A stretch of DNA of 64,000 nucleotides, taken from positions 1 to 64,000 of IMG/VR virus record IMGVR_UViG_3300020442_002247; one strand, given 5' to 3'. Numbering within the stretch: position 1 is the first letter of the stretch; each line of letters starts with the position of its first letter. The notes under the pieces were generated by a model. The model was not told where the DNA came from and searched no databases. It saw nothing but the letters and a program-made list of their open reading frames with translations. Below, piece after piece: positions 24,036 to 34,314 of this stretch. The stretch is from a virus. The position numbers were made by a program, and so were the translations under genes.

Positions 24036-27000
24036 ATGGCAGAGTTTAAACTAGGTAGAATTAGATTTGTATGGAAGAATAATTGGGCTTCCTCAACAAC
24101 CTATTACAAAGATGACGTTATCGCATATGGCGGTAAGATGTACCTTTGTGTGATAGGACACACCAGTGCGGCGGACTTTTTTACAGATTTAGATGTAAGT
24201 CCTTCAAAATGGAATTTAGTAAGTGATGGTCAAACATGGAAAGGTGATTGGACAACAGGCACCTATTATGTGTATAATGATATAGTTGCTTATGGTGCTA
24301 GACTGTATATCTGCCAGACAGTTCACACATCAGCCGCTGATTCAACACAAGGACTTGAAGCTGACATAGATAAGTGGCAAATATTTGCCGAAGGTTTAGA
24401 TTGGAAAGGTGACTGGACTACTAGTACACGTTATATAATTAATGATGTTGTAAAGTACGGCGGACAGGTTTATGTTTGTAACGAAGTACACACTTCAAAT
24501 TCTACAGCTAATGGAGGATTAGAACAAGATCAATCCAAATGGGATTATTTAAATAAAGGTGTAGAATACAAAGGCGAGTGGACTGGCTCAGCTGACAACG
24601 TACCAGGAACTAGATATAAAGTAAATGATATTGTACGTTATGGTGCGGCTCTTTGGATTTGTACAACTCATCATACTTCAACAGCAAGATTTTCAACTGA
24701 CGTTGCAAATTGGGATCAATTTGTAAGAGGTTTTCAGTTCGAAGCAGATTGGGATTTTAATAAAACATATCAACCAGGTGACGTTGTAAGATATGGTGGT
24801 AATCAATATATTGCAAAAACTAATAATTACGAAAAAAATCCTTTCACGCAAAATGCAGACTGGGATTTATTTTCAGAAGGAATAAAATTTTTACAAGAGT
24901 GGGGATCAGATTCTACCGCATATGAATATAAGCCAGGTGAATTAGTTACACACGGTGCATACACATATATTTGCACAGCTGATCATTCTAATCAAGAACC
25001 TCCTAACGCAAGTTACTGGAAAAGATTACATACTGGATTACGCTGGAGAGGACAATGGTTAGATGACCAACAATACTTACTAGGCGATGTTGCTAGATAC
25101 GGTGACAACTCATATGTTTGTATTAACGGACATTTATCAGAAGGTGACGACGGATCTTCAGGAGCTGGAGCTGGAGCTGGAAATAGTAGACCAGACCAAG
25201 ATACAAGTGGTACTTATTGGAATATAATTGCAGTTGGTTCAGAACAAAGTGTGCTTACTACCAAAGGCGATATGGTTTATTATGCAGACAACGGACCTGC
25301 AAGATTACCAATAGGTAAAAATGGACAAGTACTTCAAGTTAGTGCAGATAACATTCCAGAATGGGCATATTTAGGAAATGCAGATGACGTTTATTTTGTT
25401 GCAGAACATGGTGTTGACAGCCCTGCACCAACTTATGGAAAAACTATTGATAGACCTTTTAGAAGTATAAGATATGCGGCTGAGCAAATTGAAAAAGGTG
25501 CAAGAAATCCTAATGCCGGAAGATTATTAAACCTCAACAGACAGTTTGTACAAAAAGAAATTTTAGAATGGATACAATATCAAGTTACTAATACTATATC
25601 TCCTTTTACAGGATCATTTGTCTTTAATACAGAAAAGTGTGAAAGAGATATGGGACTTATTGTAGATGCTATAGTTCATGATATCACACACGGCGGAAAT
25701 GTTAAGTCAAGAGAAGCGGCTCTATCTTATGTAAATGATACAGCTGGATCTCCATACTTAACACAAAAAGACGAAACAGTAGCAGGTATTAATTATGGCG
25801 TAACAGTAATGCAAAATGTACTTGCACAAACTGCTCCAGGAACTAATTATCAAACAGCAAACGGCGACAACAGTTCAGCCGTAGTTGCACAATATTTTGA
25901 AACTGGAATAACAGCAGAAACAGGAATAGCTAATGAAGTACAGCAATTAGCAAAAATAATTACAGACGCAATTACAGCTGGTGTAGCAACTAATATTCCT
26001 AATAGACTTATTAGAAATACTTTAATTAAAGTTTCAACTGGAAAGTATTATGAAATATTACCTATCATAGTACCAGCAGAATGTTGTGTTATGGGAGATG
26101 AACTTCGTTCTGTAGAAGTACAGCCTAGAAAAAATACAAATGCAATAGTAAATAATCCTGTCAATTTTACACCTTCAGCAGTAGTTTATACTCCTACTAC
26201 AGGTGAAATGGTTATTACTATAGGTAATCACAGTATACAAGTAGATCAAAAAATTACTATTGCACCAAATAGTTTAACTTTTACTTGTGCTCAAGATAGT
26301 AATGCTACAAATCATACATATCCTAGAGCAGGTGATCCTGCATACAATACTGAACTAACAGTTTCAGCAGTAACTGATACAACTATTACTGTAAATGTTG
26401 GTGTTAGTTCTAATACTACTGTGCATACTTTTGTAAATGCTTCACAAAATGCAATTACATACGGGTCATACACATCAGGATTAACAAATATCAAAGACAG
26501 CATCTATAGTTTTACAGCTTTACGTAGAATGGAAGATGTTGTTGGAAGAGTTATTAGAGGAACTACTGTAGCAAAAACAGCAGGGGCAACTGGTACTCAA
26601 TCTTCAAACTTTCCATTAGGTGAAAAAGATCAAGAAACTGCAGGTAGACAATTATCAAGAATTATTAGAAGAAATGTTGATCATGGACTAGGACAAAAAC
26701 TAGAACAAGAACTTGCAGGCTTAGATGCAATTCACGATATTAATTACGGATATGCTAGAAATTTAATTATAGAAAATAAAAAGTTTGCACAAGAAGAAGT
26801 TATTGGATATATTACAGAAAACTATCCTACACTAAAGTATAGCAAAACTAAGTGCAGACAAGACGTAGGATATATTATAGATGCAATAGCATATGATTTA
26901 ACCTATCAAGGAAATTGGCAAACTACAAATGCTGGTCTAGCTTACTACAGTGGTAGAACAGGAACTCTACAATTAGATCCTTCACAAACTACACAAACAG

Positions 27001-30000
27001 TGGCAGCATATGGATATTTAAAAACAATTCTTCAAGCTATTGCACAAGATAATTTAAATGCTCCAACTAAGCAATCTAATGTATCTCAAGTAAGAGGTAC
27101 AGCAGGTAGTTCAGCCGCGGCAACAGCAGTTGGTGGTTATATCGATGGAATTATTACAATTATCAATAGCGGAGCATCTTATGAACCTACTATTACATAT
27201 CCAACAATAGGCGCATCAGTTGATGTAGGGTTAACACAAGCTTCAGATAAACTTGTTTCTGCTAAAGAACACATTGGTGAAAAAGCAGTTGATTTTATCA
27301 GCAAAAACTTTGGCACATACAAATACGACAGTGCTAAATGTAGAAGAGATTTAGGCAAGATTATTACTGATACATCATATGATATTGCAATGGGTACAAA
27401 TTTTAATGCTGTATACACAGGTATCGCATACAAAAGAGGTAATAATCAATATAACAACAATGTACAAAGAACACAAACAGTTGGTTCTATAAGACATGCT
27501 AGAGATTTACTTAAAACATCTGTAACTACAGACGGTTCAAGTGCATCAGGTTCAAGTAATGCTTCTACAAGAATTAGCACAGCATATGATGAAGTAGTTG
27601 ATATTATTGAAAACGCTCCATTAGGAAATGCAATTCCAGGAGCAACAGCAGTAGATGCATTGAGCTTACCATCTCCAGCTGGCGTTGCACAAGATAAAGT
27701 AGATGCTAAAAACTTATTACAATCAAACAAAGCGTTTATTGCGGCAGATGTAAATGCTTATGTTGCTGTAAATTATCCTTCACACTCGCATGATGCGGCA
27801 AAATGCACACGTGATACAGGATACTTTGTTGACGCTTTATCATATGATATACTATACGGTGGTAATCAAGCAACAATGAGAGTTGCTGATAGTTTTATTG
27901 ATGATGATTTAGTTTATGTTTACGGTGTAGATGGAAGTGCAACTGCAATTACAAAAGCGGCATATACGCACATGAAGTCTATTGTAGACGATATTGTTAC
28001 AGAAACTTCTATAACTAAACAAACAGGAAACAGTGAAACACAAGTAACCAGTGGAAATCCAGCAACAGGCACAGAAGGTACTGCAATTCAAAATAATGTA
28101 GATCTTGTGTTAGACGTTTTAACACCAAGAACTCCTGCCGCTGGTACTACTTATGATCCAGTATCGGGTGATTTAGTAGTAAACATCGGTGCTCATAACC
28201 TAGAAGTAGGTGGCGAAGTTAGAATTGCAGACGGAGCTATTAGATTTACTTGTGGACTTGATAGTAATGCAACTAATCATGACTATCCACGCTCAACAGA
28301 TCCAGCTTCCAGTAAGAGATTAACTATTCTTGCAGAAACAGCAAATACAATTACAGTAAACGTAGGACCATCACAAAACACTTCAACTCATGTGTTTGTA
28401 AGTGGTGTTGCAAATAGTGTGCTTGTGTTATTGCCAAAAGTAATTACATATCCAGATATTACTTGGGCTGATGCTGAATACAAAACTGCACACAGCGATA
28501 TTTTAAGTGATAAAAATGATGTTATAAAATCTACAATACAGTACATTCAAGATACTTACAGTGGTTTCAAATATAACCATGCTAAGTGTACAAGAGATTT
28601 AGGATACATCATTGATGCGGCAAGATATGATTGGATGTTAGGTACTAACTTTGCAAGTATGATTGCGGCTTATTCATACTTGAGAGAACCAAGCAAAAAA
28701 GTACTTGGAGATCAAAAAGACTTTACACTTGCGGCTCTAGAATTTGAAAGAATACAGTGTAAGAAAAATGTAAACTTTAATCTTGTAGCACAGTCTGGTA
28801 TTGATATGACTTTTGATTGGTTAAAAGATATCATATTTGGTGGAAGCTGTGAAGGTAATAATAGAACTACAGATATATTCAATAACCACAGTGCATCAAG
28901 ACAGTTAGAATTAAACAAACCATTTATTGTTGATGAACTACAATCATATGTTGAAGAATACTTTAAAGGAAAAATTGATAAAATTGATTCGTCAAAAGTA
29001 TTCACCACAGTATACAATACATTTACTCCAACAAATGCAGTATACACTCCTACAACAGGTCAAATGGTTATTACAATTGGTTCACACACATTAACAACTG
29101 GACAGTTGGTTAGAATAGAACCTAACGGTATAACATTTACTTGTGCTCAAGATAATAATGGAACAAATCACAGTTATCCAAGAGCATCTGATCCAAGTTA
29201 TAAAGATGCATTACCAATTATTTCATTTGATGCAACTACTATTACAGTTAATGTTGGAATATCTTCTTATACTGGAACACATACTTTTGTAAGTGCATTG
29301 ACTGGTGCAGTAAAACATGGCGGTACTTACTGGTTAAGTCAAAATCAAGAAATTAAATTCCAAGGTGGAGAAGATAGCACATTATCAATTGAAGATACAG
29401 GATTAGAAGAATCATCAACTTATTTTGTAAAAGATATTTTAAGTCCATCAACATTTACTATTAGTGCTACTAAAGGTGGTGCTCAATTAACCACAATGAG
29501 TGAAAGCGAAACAGGTAAAAACTTTGGATTTAAAAAAGCGTATGGCTATGAAAAAACAGCATGTACACGTGATGTAAATGCATACTTAGATGCTGTTAAA
29601 TGGGATATGTTATGGGCTAAAGAATTTGTTAGAGAATACACAGACGGTGTAAGATTAGTATTACCAGCAATGTATAAATCAAAATATGCGGCTAGATACT
29701 ACATCAATGCTGTTAACGGTTCTCAAGAAGAAGACATGTACTACTTTAGAAATGGTACAGGTTTAAGATTACAGTCAGTAAAAGGTTTAAGTGGAGACTT
29801 AGGTCCTGCAAATGCTAATGGAACAAGTAGACCAACAGCAGGTGCATATGCATCGCTTGATCCAGGATGGGGACCAGATGATGAGCGTGTTTGGATTACT
29901 GCACGTTCACCATATGTACAAAATGTTACAACATTTGGTGATGCCGCAACTGGACAACGAATAGATGGTGCATTACACAACGGAGGCAACGACTCAATTG

Positions 30001-33000
30001 TTTCCAATGACTTTACACAAGTTATCAGTGACGGTATTGGCGCACATATTCTTAACAATGGTAGAGCAGAACTTGTTTCTGTGTTCAGTTACTATGCACA
30101 CATAGGATACTTGGCTGAAAGTGGCGGAAGAATTAGAGCTACAAATGGTAATAACTCATACGGTGATTTTGGATCCGTAGCAGAAGGAGTTGATCCAGAT
30201 GAAGTAGCAGTGACAGCAATAGTTGATAACCAAGATCAATACAAAGCTGTGATTGATAATGTTGTTGTTGACAACAATCAGGTATTAGCTTTTGAATATG
30301 GACATGCAGGAAATGATTATACTGAAGCAAGTATGAGTATTTTTGGACCAGGCTCAGGAGAAGCTATTGAAGAAGATGAATTCAGAGACGATGGTGTTAA
30401 TCAGGTTAGACTTCTTAACATAGATGATTCTAGTGGAGCAATTGGTGGCAGTGGGTTCCAGCTTGTATCAAATACTGCACAAAGTGGTAATGCAACAAGT
30501 ATTACACTAGCGGCAACAGACGGAAATAGTTCAACAGCTTATCCTGGTATGAAACTTTACATTACTGGAGGTAATGGAGTAGGTCAGTATGGTATCATTG
30601 ATACATATAATTCAGGATCAAAAGTTGCAACAATCAAAAAAGATTCAGATGCATCAGCTGGATTCGATCATATTGTAGCAGGAACAGCTATAGTAAGTCC
30701 AGACTCAACTAGTGTATATCAAATTGAACCAGCAATTAAATTTACAGGACCTACAGATAGCAACTCAGCACACACTTTAAGCTCATCTAATAATTGGTCA
30801 GATGTTAGATGGATGGAAACTGGTGCTAATTTTACAGCAGTATCAACAACTACAACAAGTGTTGCAGGTTCAGGTGCTACATTTAACGTAGAAAAAGTTG
30901 GAAGTAAATATTTTGTTACTTTATCAAGCGGTGGACAGGACTACACTAGATTAGATACATTAACTGTACTAGGTACAAATGTAGGCGGATCTACTACTAC
31001 ACATGATATTACTATAACTGCAACAACAGTAAATGCAACTACAGGTGCTATTGAAGCATTTGATTTTACAGGCAATGCAAATGGTGGTGTTTATATTGCA
31101 CTACCTGGAACTAACGGTGCAACAGCAGGATCAACAAGCACAAATGGTACTACATGGACAGCTGAAACATTGCCAAGTCCAGGCGGTAGTGCATTTTGGC
31201 ATAGAAGTGCAGACGGTTATTTAGACGATGGATCATCGACATTTAGAACTTCACAAATGGTTATTGTTGCAACTCAAAGTAACAATGTTGCTTACACAAC
31301 AGATGGCACTACATGGTCAACAGCTACTCTACCTAGCATGACTGCAGGAAGTAAAAAATACGTAGCATTCGCAGACCTAGGAGCAGGCTTTACAAGGTTT
31401 GTTGTTATTAACGAAGTTGATGACGATGTTTGTTATTCAGATGATGGTGGGGCAAACTGGACATTTGTTAGCGGAGCATTACCTGCGGCAGGATTTGAAC
31501 ATTTAACTAGAGGTGCAGGAAAATTTGTTGCAATTAAAAGCGGAGCGGCATGTTATTCAACAGATGGTATAACATGGTCAAGTGCATCAGGTGCACCGGC
31601 TTCAGAAACATTTGTTGACATGGCTTATGGTAACAATAGATTTATTGCTATTGCTTCAACTTCTAATGCATTAAGTTATAGTTTAGATGGCGGAGATAAT
31701 TGGACAGCTGGTACATTACCAGCAGTAGCATCACCAACAGCATATAAGAGAATTGCATACGGACAGGGAATGTTTGTTGCAACTCAAACTTCATCAAACT
31801 CAGCAGTTTGTAAATCAGAAGAAGGTTTAATTTGGTCGCAATACTCAGTTACAGCTGATCCTGGTACTCCAAGCGGACATAATGCAATAGCATTTGGTAA
31901 TCCGGATAGAGCAGGACAGTTTGTGTTTATATCAAACGGTGCTTCTAAAAACCATATTATTAAATCCGTAATAGGTTGTACAGCTAGAGGCAGAGCTAGT
32001 GTTGCAAGTGAAAAAATATTCAAAATTAGAATTGTAGAACCAGGATCAGGATATGGATCAGCACCAACAATGACTGTTACAGATCCAGGAAATATTAATG
32101 ATATCAACTTTACAGTTAGAACAAACAAAGGTGTATTAGCTAATCCTTCCTTTGTAACACGCGGTACAGGATTTACACAAGCATCAGCTGATGTAAACAC
32201 TATCGGCAGTGATGGTAGAGCAGACTTTTTACAAGATGGACAGTATATTGCTGTAAGAAGATTAAGTGCAAAACCAGTAGACGGATCAAATGTAGTTTTT
32301 GACAGTATACCAAACAAAGTATTTAAACTAGTTGGCACTGTAAGTTTTGTAGGTAGTCAAGATGGATCTTATACATCATTCCTACAAGTAAGTCCACAAA
32401 TGGCAAACGAAGATGCAGTTCCAGATGGTGATCCAGTTACTATAAGAATTAGATATTCACAAGTCAGATTAACTGGGCATGACTTCCTTGATATTGGTAC
32501 AGGCGGATTTACATCAACTAATTATCCAGGAACACCAACAGTAGCTCCTGATCAAACCAAAGAAACAAAAGGTCTAAATGGAGGTAGAGTATTCTTTACA
32601 ACTACAGACCAAGATGGTAACTTTAGAGTTGGTGACTTGTTCAGTATTGAACAGTCAACAGGTGTTGCAACATTGGATGCTGAATCATTTAATATTGCAG
32701 GATTGCAAGAACTTACACTTGGAGAAGTTACACTAGGTGGTAACTCTGCAAGTATTACAGAATTTAGTACAGATCCGTTCTTCACAGCAAATTCAGATAC
32801 TATTGTTCCTACTCAGAGAGCAATCAAAGCATATATTGAGGCACAAATTGGAGGCGGTGGTGCTTCTCTTAACGTTAACAGTGTAACAGCAGGTGATATC
32901 TTCGTAGGATCAAATGTTATACAGAACGTTGCAGGAGGAGTGATAAATATTCAAGCAAGGATTAATTTCCAAGGCGGAGTTACAGGATTACCTGTAGCTT

Positions 33001-33020
33001 ACAATTACTTTTTAAGATAG
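24036..33020 (+). CDS. Giant fibre 2 (2994 aa), paralogue of giant 1
   Basis: The largest gene of the window. Residues 5-370 carry seven CBM5/12-like repeats (WKGDWTTGTYY type, each ending CxxxHTS). A beta-helix opening (VYFVAEHGVDSPAPTYG, near 450) is expanded by about 1450 extra residues. These hold five clear and at least one degenerate copies of a helical KCxRDxGxxxDAxxYDxxxGxN motif (near nt 25629, 26848, 27333, 27798, 28581, 29555). Three copies of a beta domain containing TFTCAQDxNxTNHxYPRA lie at nt 26160-26460, 28145-28440 and 29040-29320. Then come DGALHNGGNDS, a propeller with YSTDGITWSSA-type repeats (nt 31080-31860) and the shared end GNFRVGDLFSIEQ to EFSTDPFFTAN. It lacks giant 1's cupredoxin. 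Likely a very long host-contact fibre. Confidence 0.75.
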   Translation: MAEFKLGRIRFVWKNNWASSTTYYKDDVIAYGGKMYLCVIGHTSAADFFTDLDVSPSKWNLVSDGQTWKGDWTTGTYYVYNDIVAYGARLYICQTVHTSAADSTQGLEADIDKWQIFAEGLDWKGDWTTSTRYIINDVVKYGGQVYVCNEVHTSNSTANGGLEQDQSKWDYLNKGVEYKGEWTGSADNVPGTRYKVNDIVRYGAALWICTTHHTSTARFSTDVANWDQFVRGFQFEADWDFNKTYQPGDVVRYGGNQYIAKTNNYEKNPFTQNADWDLFSEGIKFLQEWGSDSTAYEYKPGELVTHGAYTYICTADHSNQEPPNASYWKRLHTGLRWRGQWLDDQQYLLGDVARYGDNSYVCINGHLSEGDDGSSGAGAGAGNSRPDQDTSGTYWNIIAVGSEQSVLTTKGDMVYYADNGPARLPIGKNGQVLQVSADNIPEWAYLGNADDVYFVAEHGVDSPAPTYGKTIDRPFRSIRYAAEQIEKGARNPNAGRLLNLNRQFVQKEILEWIQYQVTNTISPFTGSFVFNTEKCERDMGLIVDAIVHDITHGGNVKSREAALSYVNDTAGSPYLTQKDETVAGINYGVTVMQNVLAQTAPGTNYQTANGDNSSAVVAQYFETGITAETGIANEVQQLAKIITDAITAGVATNIPNRLIRNTLIKVSTGKYYEILPIIVPAECCVMGDELRSVEVQPRKNTNAIVNNPVNFTPSAVVYTPTTGEMVITIGNHSIQVDQKITIAPNSLTFTCAQDSNATNHTYPRAGDPAYNTELTVSAVTDTTITVNVGVSSNTTVHTFVNASQNAITYGSYTSGLTNIKDSIYSFTALRRMEDVVGRVIRGTTVAKTAGATGTQSSNFPLGEKDQETAGRQLSRIIRRNVDHGLGQKLEQELAGLDAIHDINYGYARNLIIENKKFAQEEVIGYITENYPTLKYSKTKCRQDVGYIIDAIAYDLTYQGNWQTTNAGLAYYSGRTGTLQLDPSQTTQTVAAYGYLKTILQAIAQDNLNAPTKQSNVSQVRGTAGSSAAATAVGGYIDGIITIINSGASYEPTITYPTIGASVDVGLTQASDKLVSAKEHIGEKAVDFISKNFGTYKYDSAKCRRDLGKIITDTSYDIAMGTNFNAVYTGIAYKRGNNQYNNNVQRTQTVGSIRHARDLLKTSVTTDGSSASGSSNASTRISTAYDEVVDIIENAPLGNAIPGATAVDALSLPSPAGVAQDKVDAKNLLQSNKAFIAADVNAYVAVNYPSHSHDAAKCTRDTGYFVDALSYDILYGGNQATMRVADSFIDDDLVYVYGVDGSATAITKAAYTHMKSIVDDIVTETSITKQTGNSETQVTSGNPATGTEGTAIQNNVDLVLDVLTPRTPAAGTTYDPVSGDLVVNIGAHNLEVGGEVRIADGAIRFTCGLDSNATNHDYPRSTDPASSKRLTILAETANTITVNVGPSQNTSTHVFVSGVANSVLVLLPKVITYPDITWADAEYKTAHSDILSDKNDVIKSTIQYIQDTYSGFKYNHAKCTRDLGYIIDAARYDWMLGTNFASMIAAYSYLREPSKKVLGDQKDFTLAALEFERIQCKKNVNFNLVAQSGIDMTFDWLKDIIFGGSCEGNNRTTDIFNNHSASRQLELNKPFIVDELQSYVEEYFKGKIDKIDSSKVFTTVYNTFTPTNAVYTPTTGQMVITIGSHTLTTGQLVRIEPNGITFTCAQDNNGTNHSYPRASDPSYKDALPIISFDATTITVNVGISSYTGTHTFVSALTGAVKHGGTYWLSQNQEIKFQGGEDSTLSIEDTGLEESSTYFVKDILSPSTFTISATKGGAQLTTMSESETGKNFGFKKAYGYEKTACTRDVNAYLDAVKWDMLWAKEFVREYTDGVRLVLPAMYKSKYAARYYINAVNGSQEEDMYYFRNGTGLRLQSVKGLSGDLGPANANGTSRPTAGAYASLDPGWGPDDERVWITARSPYVQNVTTFGDAATGQRIDGALHNGGNDSIVSNDFTQVISDGIGAHILNNGRAELVSVFSYYAHIGYLAESGGRIRATNGNNSYGDFGSVAEGVDPDEVAVTAIVDNQDQYKAVIDNVVVDNNQVLAFEYGHAGNDYTEASMSIFGPGSGEAIEEDEFRDDGVNQVRLLNIDDSSGAIGGSGFQLVSNTAQSGNATSITLAATDGNSSTAYPGMKLYITGGNGVGQYGIIDTYNSGSKVATIKKDSDASAGFDHIVAGTAIVSPDSTSVYQIEPAIKFTGPTDSNSAHTLSSSNNWSDVRWMETGANFTAVSTTTTSVAGSGATFNVEKVGSKYFVTLSSGGQDYTRLDTLTVLGTNVGGSTTTHDITITATTVNATTGAIEAFDFTGNANGGVYIALPGTNGATAGSTSTNGTTWTAETLPSPGGSAFWHRSADGYLDDGSSTFRTSQMVIVATQSNNVAYTTDGTTWSTATLPSMTAGSKKYVAFADLGAGFTRFVVINEVDDDVCYSDDGGANWTFVSGALPAAGFEHLTRGAGKFVAIKSGAACYSTDGITWSSASGAPASETFVDMAYGNNRFIAIASTSNALSYSLDGGDNWTAGTLPAVASPTAYKRIAYGQGMFVATQTSSNSAVCKSEEGLIWSQYSVTADPGTPSGHNAIAFGNPDRAGQFVFISNGASKNHIIKSVIGCTARGRASVASEKIFKIRIVEPGSGYGSAPTMTVTDPGNINDINFTVRTNKGVLANPSFVTRGTGFTQASADVNTIGSDGRADFLQDGQYIAVRRLSAKPVDGSNVVFDSIPNKVFKLVGTVSFVGSQDGSYTSFLQVSPQMANEDAVPDGDPVTIRIRYSQVRLTGHDFLDIGTGGFTSTNYPGTPTVAPDQTKETKGLNGGRVFFTTTDQDGNFRVGDLFSIEQSTGVATLDAESFNIAGLQELTLGEVTLGGNSASITEFSTDPFFTANSDTIVPTQRAIKAYIEAQIGGGGASLNVNSVTAGDIFVGSNVIQNVAGGVINIQARINFQGGVTGLPVAYNYFLR
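26160..29320 (+). repeat. Three copies of a beta domain inside giant fibre 2
   Basis: Copies at 26160-26460, 28145-28440 and 29040-29320 encode the order YTPTTGxMVITIG, TFTCAQDxNxTNH, a YPRAxDP turn, TITVNVG and a THTFVS strand. They are dispersed, not tandem, and separated by helical Cys-Arg-Asp repeats. Copies 1 and 3 are closest. Confidence 0.7.
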
Positions 33021-33032
33021 GAGAGTGTAAAA

Positions 33033-33359
33033 ATGGCAACAGGAAGATTAGGCGTAGCGGATTTAAGTGCAACTACTAATACAACAATTTACACAGTACC
33101 TACTGATAATTTTGCAGTAGTTACAGTAAACGTTTGTAATAGAAATTCGACATCATCGAATATAAGAGTAGCAATGGCCGCAACAGATTCGCCGGCAAAT
33201 ACAGAGTTCGTTGAATACGACACTGAACTGGTTGGTCATGGTGTTTTAGAAAAAACCGGTATGGTAATGGACGCAGGTAAAAAAATTGTAGCTTATTCAA
33301 GTCAAGCTAATGTGTCTGTTGTTGTGCATGGAATAGAAACATCTACAGCAACCACATAA
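33033..33359 (+). CDS. Small beta-sandwich-like structural protein (110-aa family, copy 3)
   Basis: 108 residues. Starts MATGRLGVADLSATTNTTIYTVP and continues with VVTVNVCNRNSTSSNIRVAMA, then GKKIVAYSSQANVSVVVHGIE. The VCN strand and last hydrophobic strand align with the 8833 product (VLVCNNTT, VTISYLE). It begins 12 bases after giant fibre 2 with TAGGAG upstream. Probably a fibre-associated subunit like the other two; no catalytic residues. Confidence 0.55.
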   Translation: MATGRLGVADLSATTNTTIYTVPTDNFAVVTVNVCNRNSTSSNIRVAMAATDSPANTEFVEYDTELVGHGVLEKTGMVMDAGKKIVAYSSQANVSVVVHGIETSTATT

Positions 33360-33369
33360 GGAAAGCAAA

Positions 33370-34311
33370 ATGGCAAGAAAAATTACAACACGAGTAACTG
33401 GAGCACCTTTATTAGGAAGTCTATTTACTACAACTAATACTGTAAAAACACTAGCAACTGACGAAAATCTATTGTTAGATCCTAATGGTGCAGGTTTAGT
33501 AAACGTAATAGGCTATTTAAAAACTAGCGGACCAGCTAGTGGTCTTCAATTAGAAGATGGCGATGCTTCAAACAAAGTTACTATTTCAGTTCCGGATTTA
33601 AGCTCCGATTACACTCTCACTCTTCCTACAACTGATGGTGACTCTAGTCAAGTTTTGCAAACAAATGGTAGTGGAACATTATCCTGGGCAGACCTAGGAG
33701 TTTCTATTACAGACGATACTACAACTAATGCTACTAGATATGTGCATTTTTCTAGTGCAACCTCTGGAAATGTAAGTACTCTAAACGCTTCTAGTACAAA
33801 ATTACGTTTTAATCCAAGTACTGGTTCTTTATTTTCAGGAGTAGTTACAGGAGGAACAGCGGCAAGTAATAACTTAGTATTAAGAAGCACAAGCGATGGT
33901 ACAAAAGGACAAGTATATTTAGACGAAGCTACAGCAAGTTCGAGTACAACTAGTGGAGCTCTAAGGCTAGCAGGTGGTGCAGGTATTGCAGGAAGTGTAT
34001 ATGTAGGCGGTACTTTGAGTGCGTCTAATATTACTGAAACATCAAGTATAGCATTAAAAACAAATGTTACACCTATTGAGTCTGCACTAGATAAATTAAC
34101 ACAACTTGTTGGTGTAACCTATGATAGAAAAGACGGCTCAACAAAAAATGAAGCAGGTTTAATTGCTGAAGAAGTCCATAAAGTTTTACCTAATCTAGTT
34201 ACTTATAGAGACGGAAAACCTGAAGGAATCAACTATACAAAAATTAGTGCATACATCATCGAAGCAATTAAGGAAATCAAAGAAGAAGTAAGAAACTTGA
34301 AGGGGTTCTAA
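33370..34311 (+). CDS. Fibre protein with C-terminal S74 intramolecular chaperone
   Basis: 313 residues. The N-terminal 215 are strand-rich shaft sequence (DENLLLDPNGAGLVNVIGYL, then SSDYTLTLPTTDGDSSQVL). The C-terminal 95 residues form a Peptidase_S74 (endosialidase-type) chaperone: SSIALKTNVTPIESALDKL, then GLIAEEVHKVLPNLVTY, then YTKISAYIIEAIKEI. This domain trimerises fibre chains and then cuts itself off. The expected catalytic pair fits Ser225 and Lys230 (consensus SDxRLKxNI). It is the only gene in this cluster with this domain. AAGGAAAGC precedes the ATG; the next gene starts after 3 bases. Confidence 0.85.
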   Translation: MARKITTRVTGAPLLGSLFTTTNTVKTLATDENLLLDPNGAGLVNVIGYLKTSGPASGLQLEDGDASNKVTISVPDLSSDYTLTLPTTDGDSSQVLQTNGSGTLSWADLGVSITDDTTTNATRYVHFSSATSGNVSTLNASSTKLRFNPSTGSLFSGVVTGGTAASNNLVLRSTSDGTKGQVYLDEATASSSTTSGALRLAGGAGIAGSVYVGGTLSASNITETSSIALKTNVTPIESALDKLTQLVGVTYDRKDGSTKNEAGLIAEEVHKVLPNLVTYRDGKPEGINYTKISAYIIEAIKEIKEEVRNLKGF

Positions 34312-34314
34312 AAT

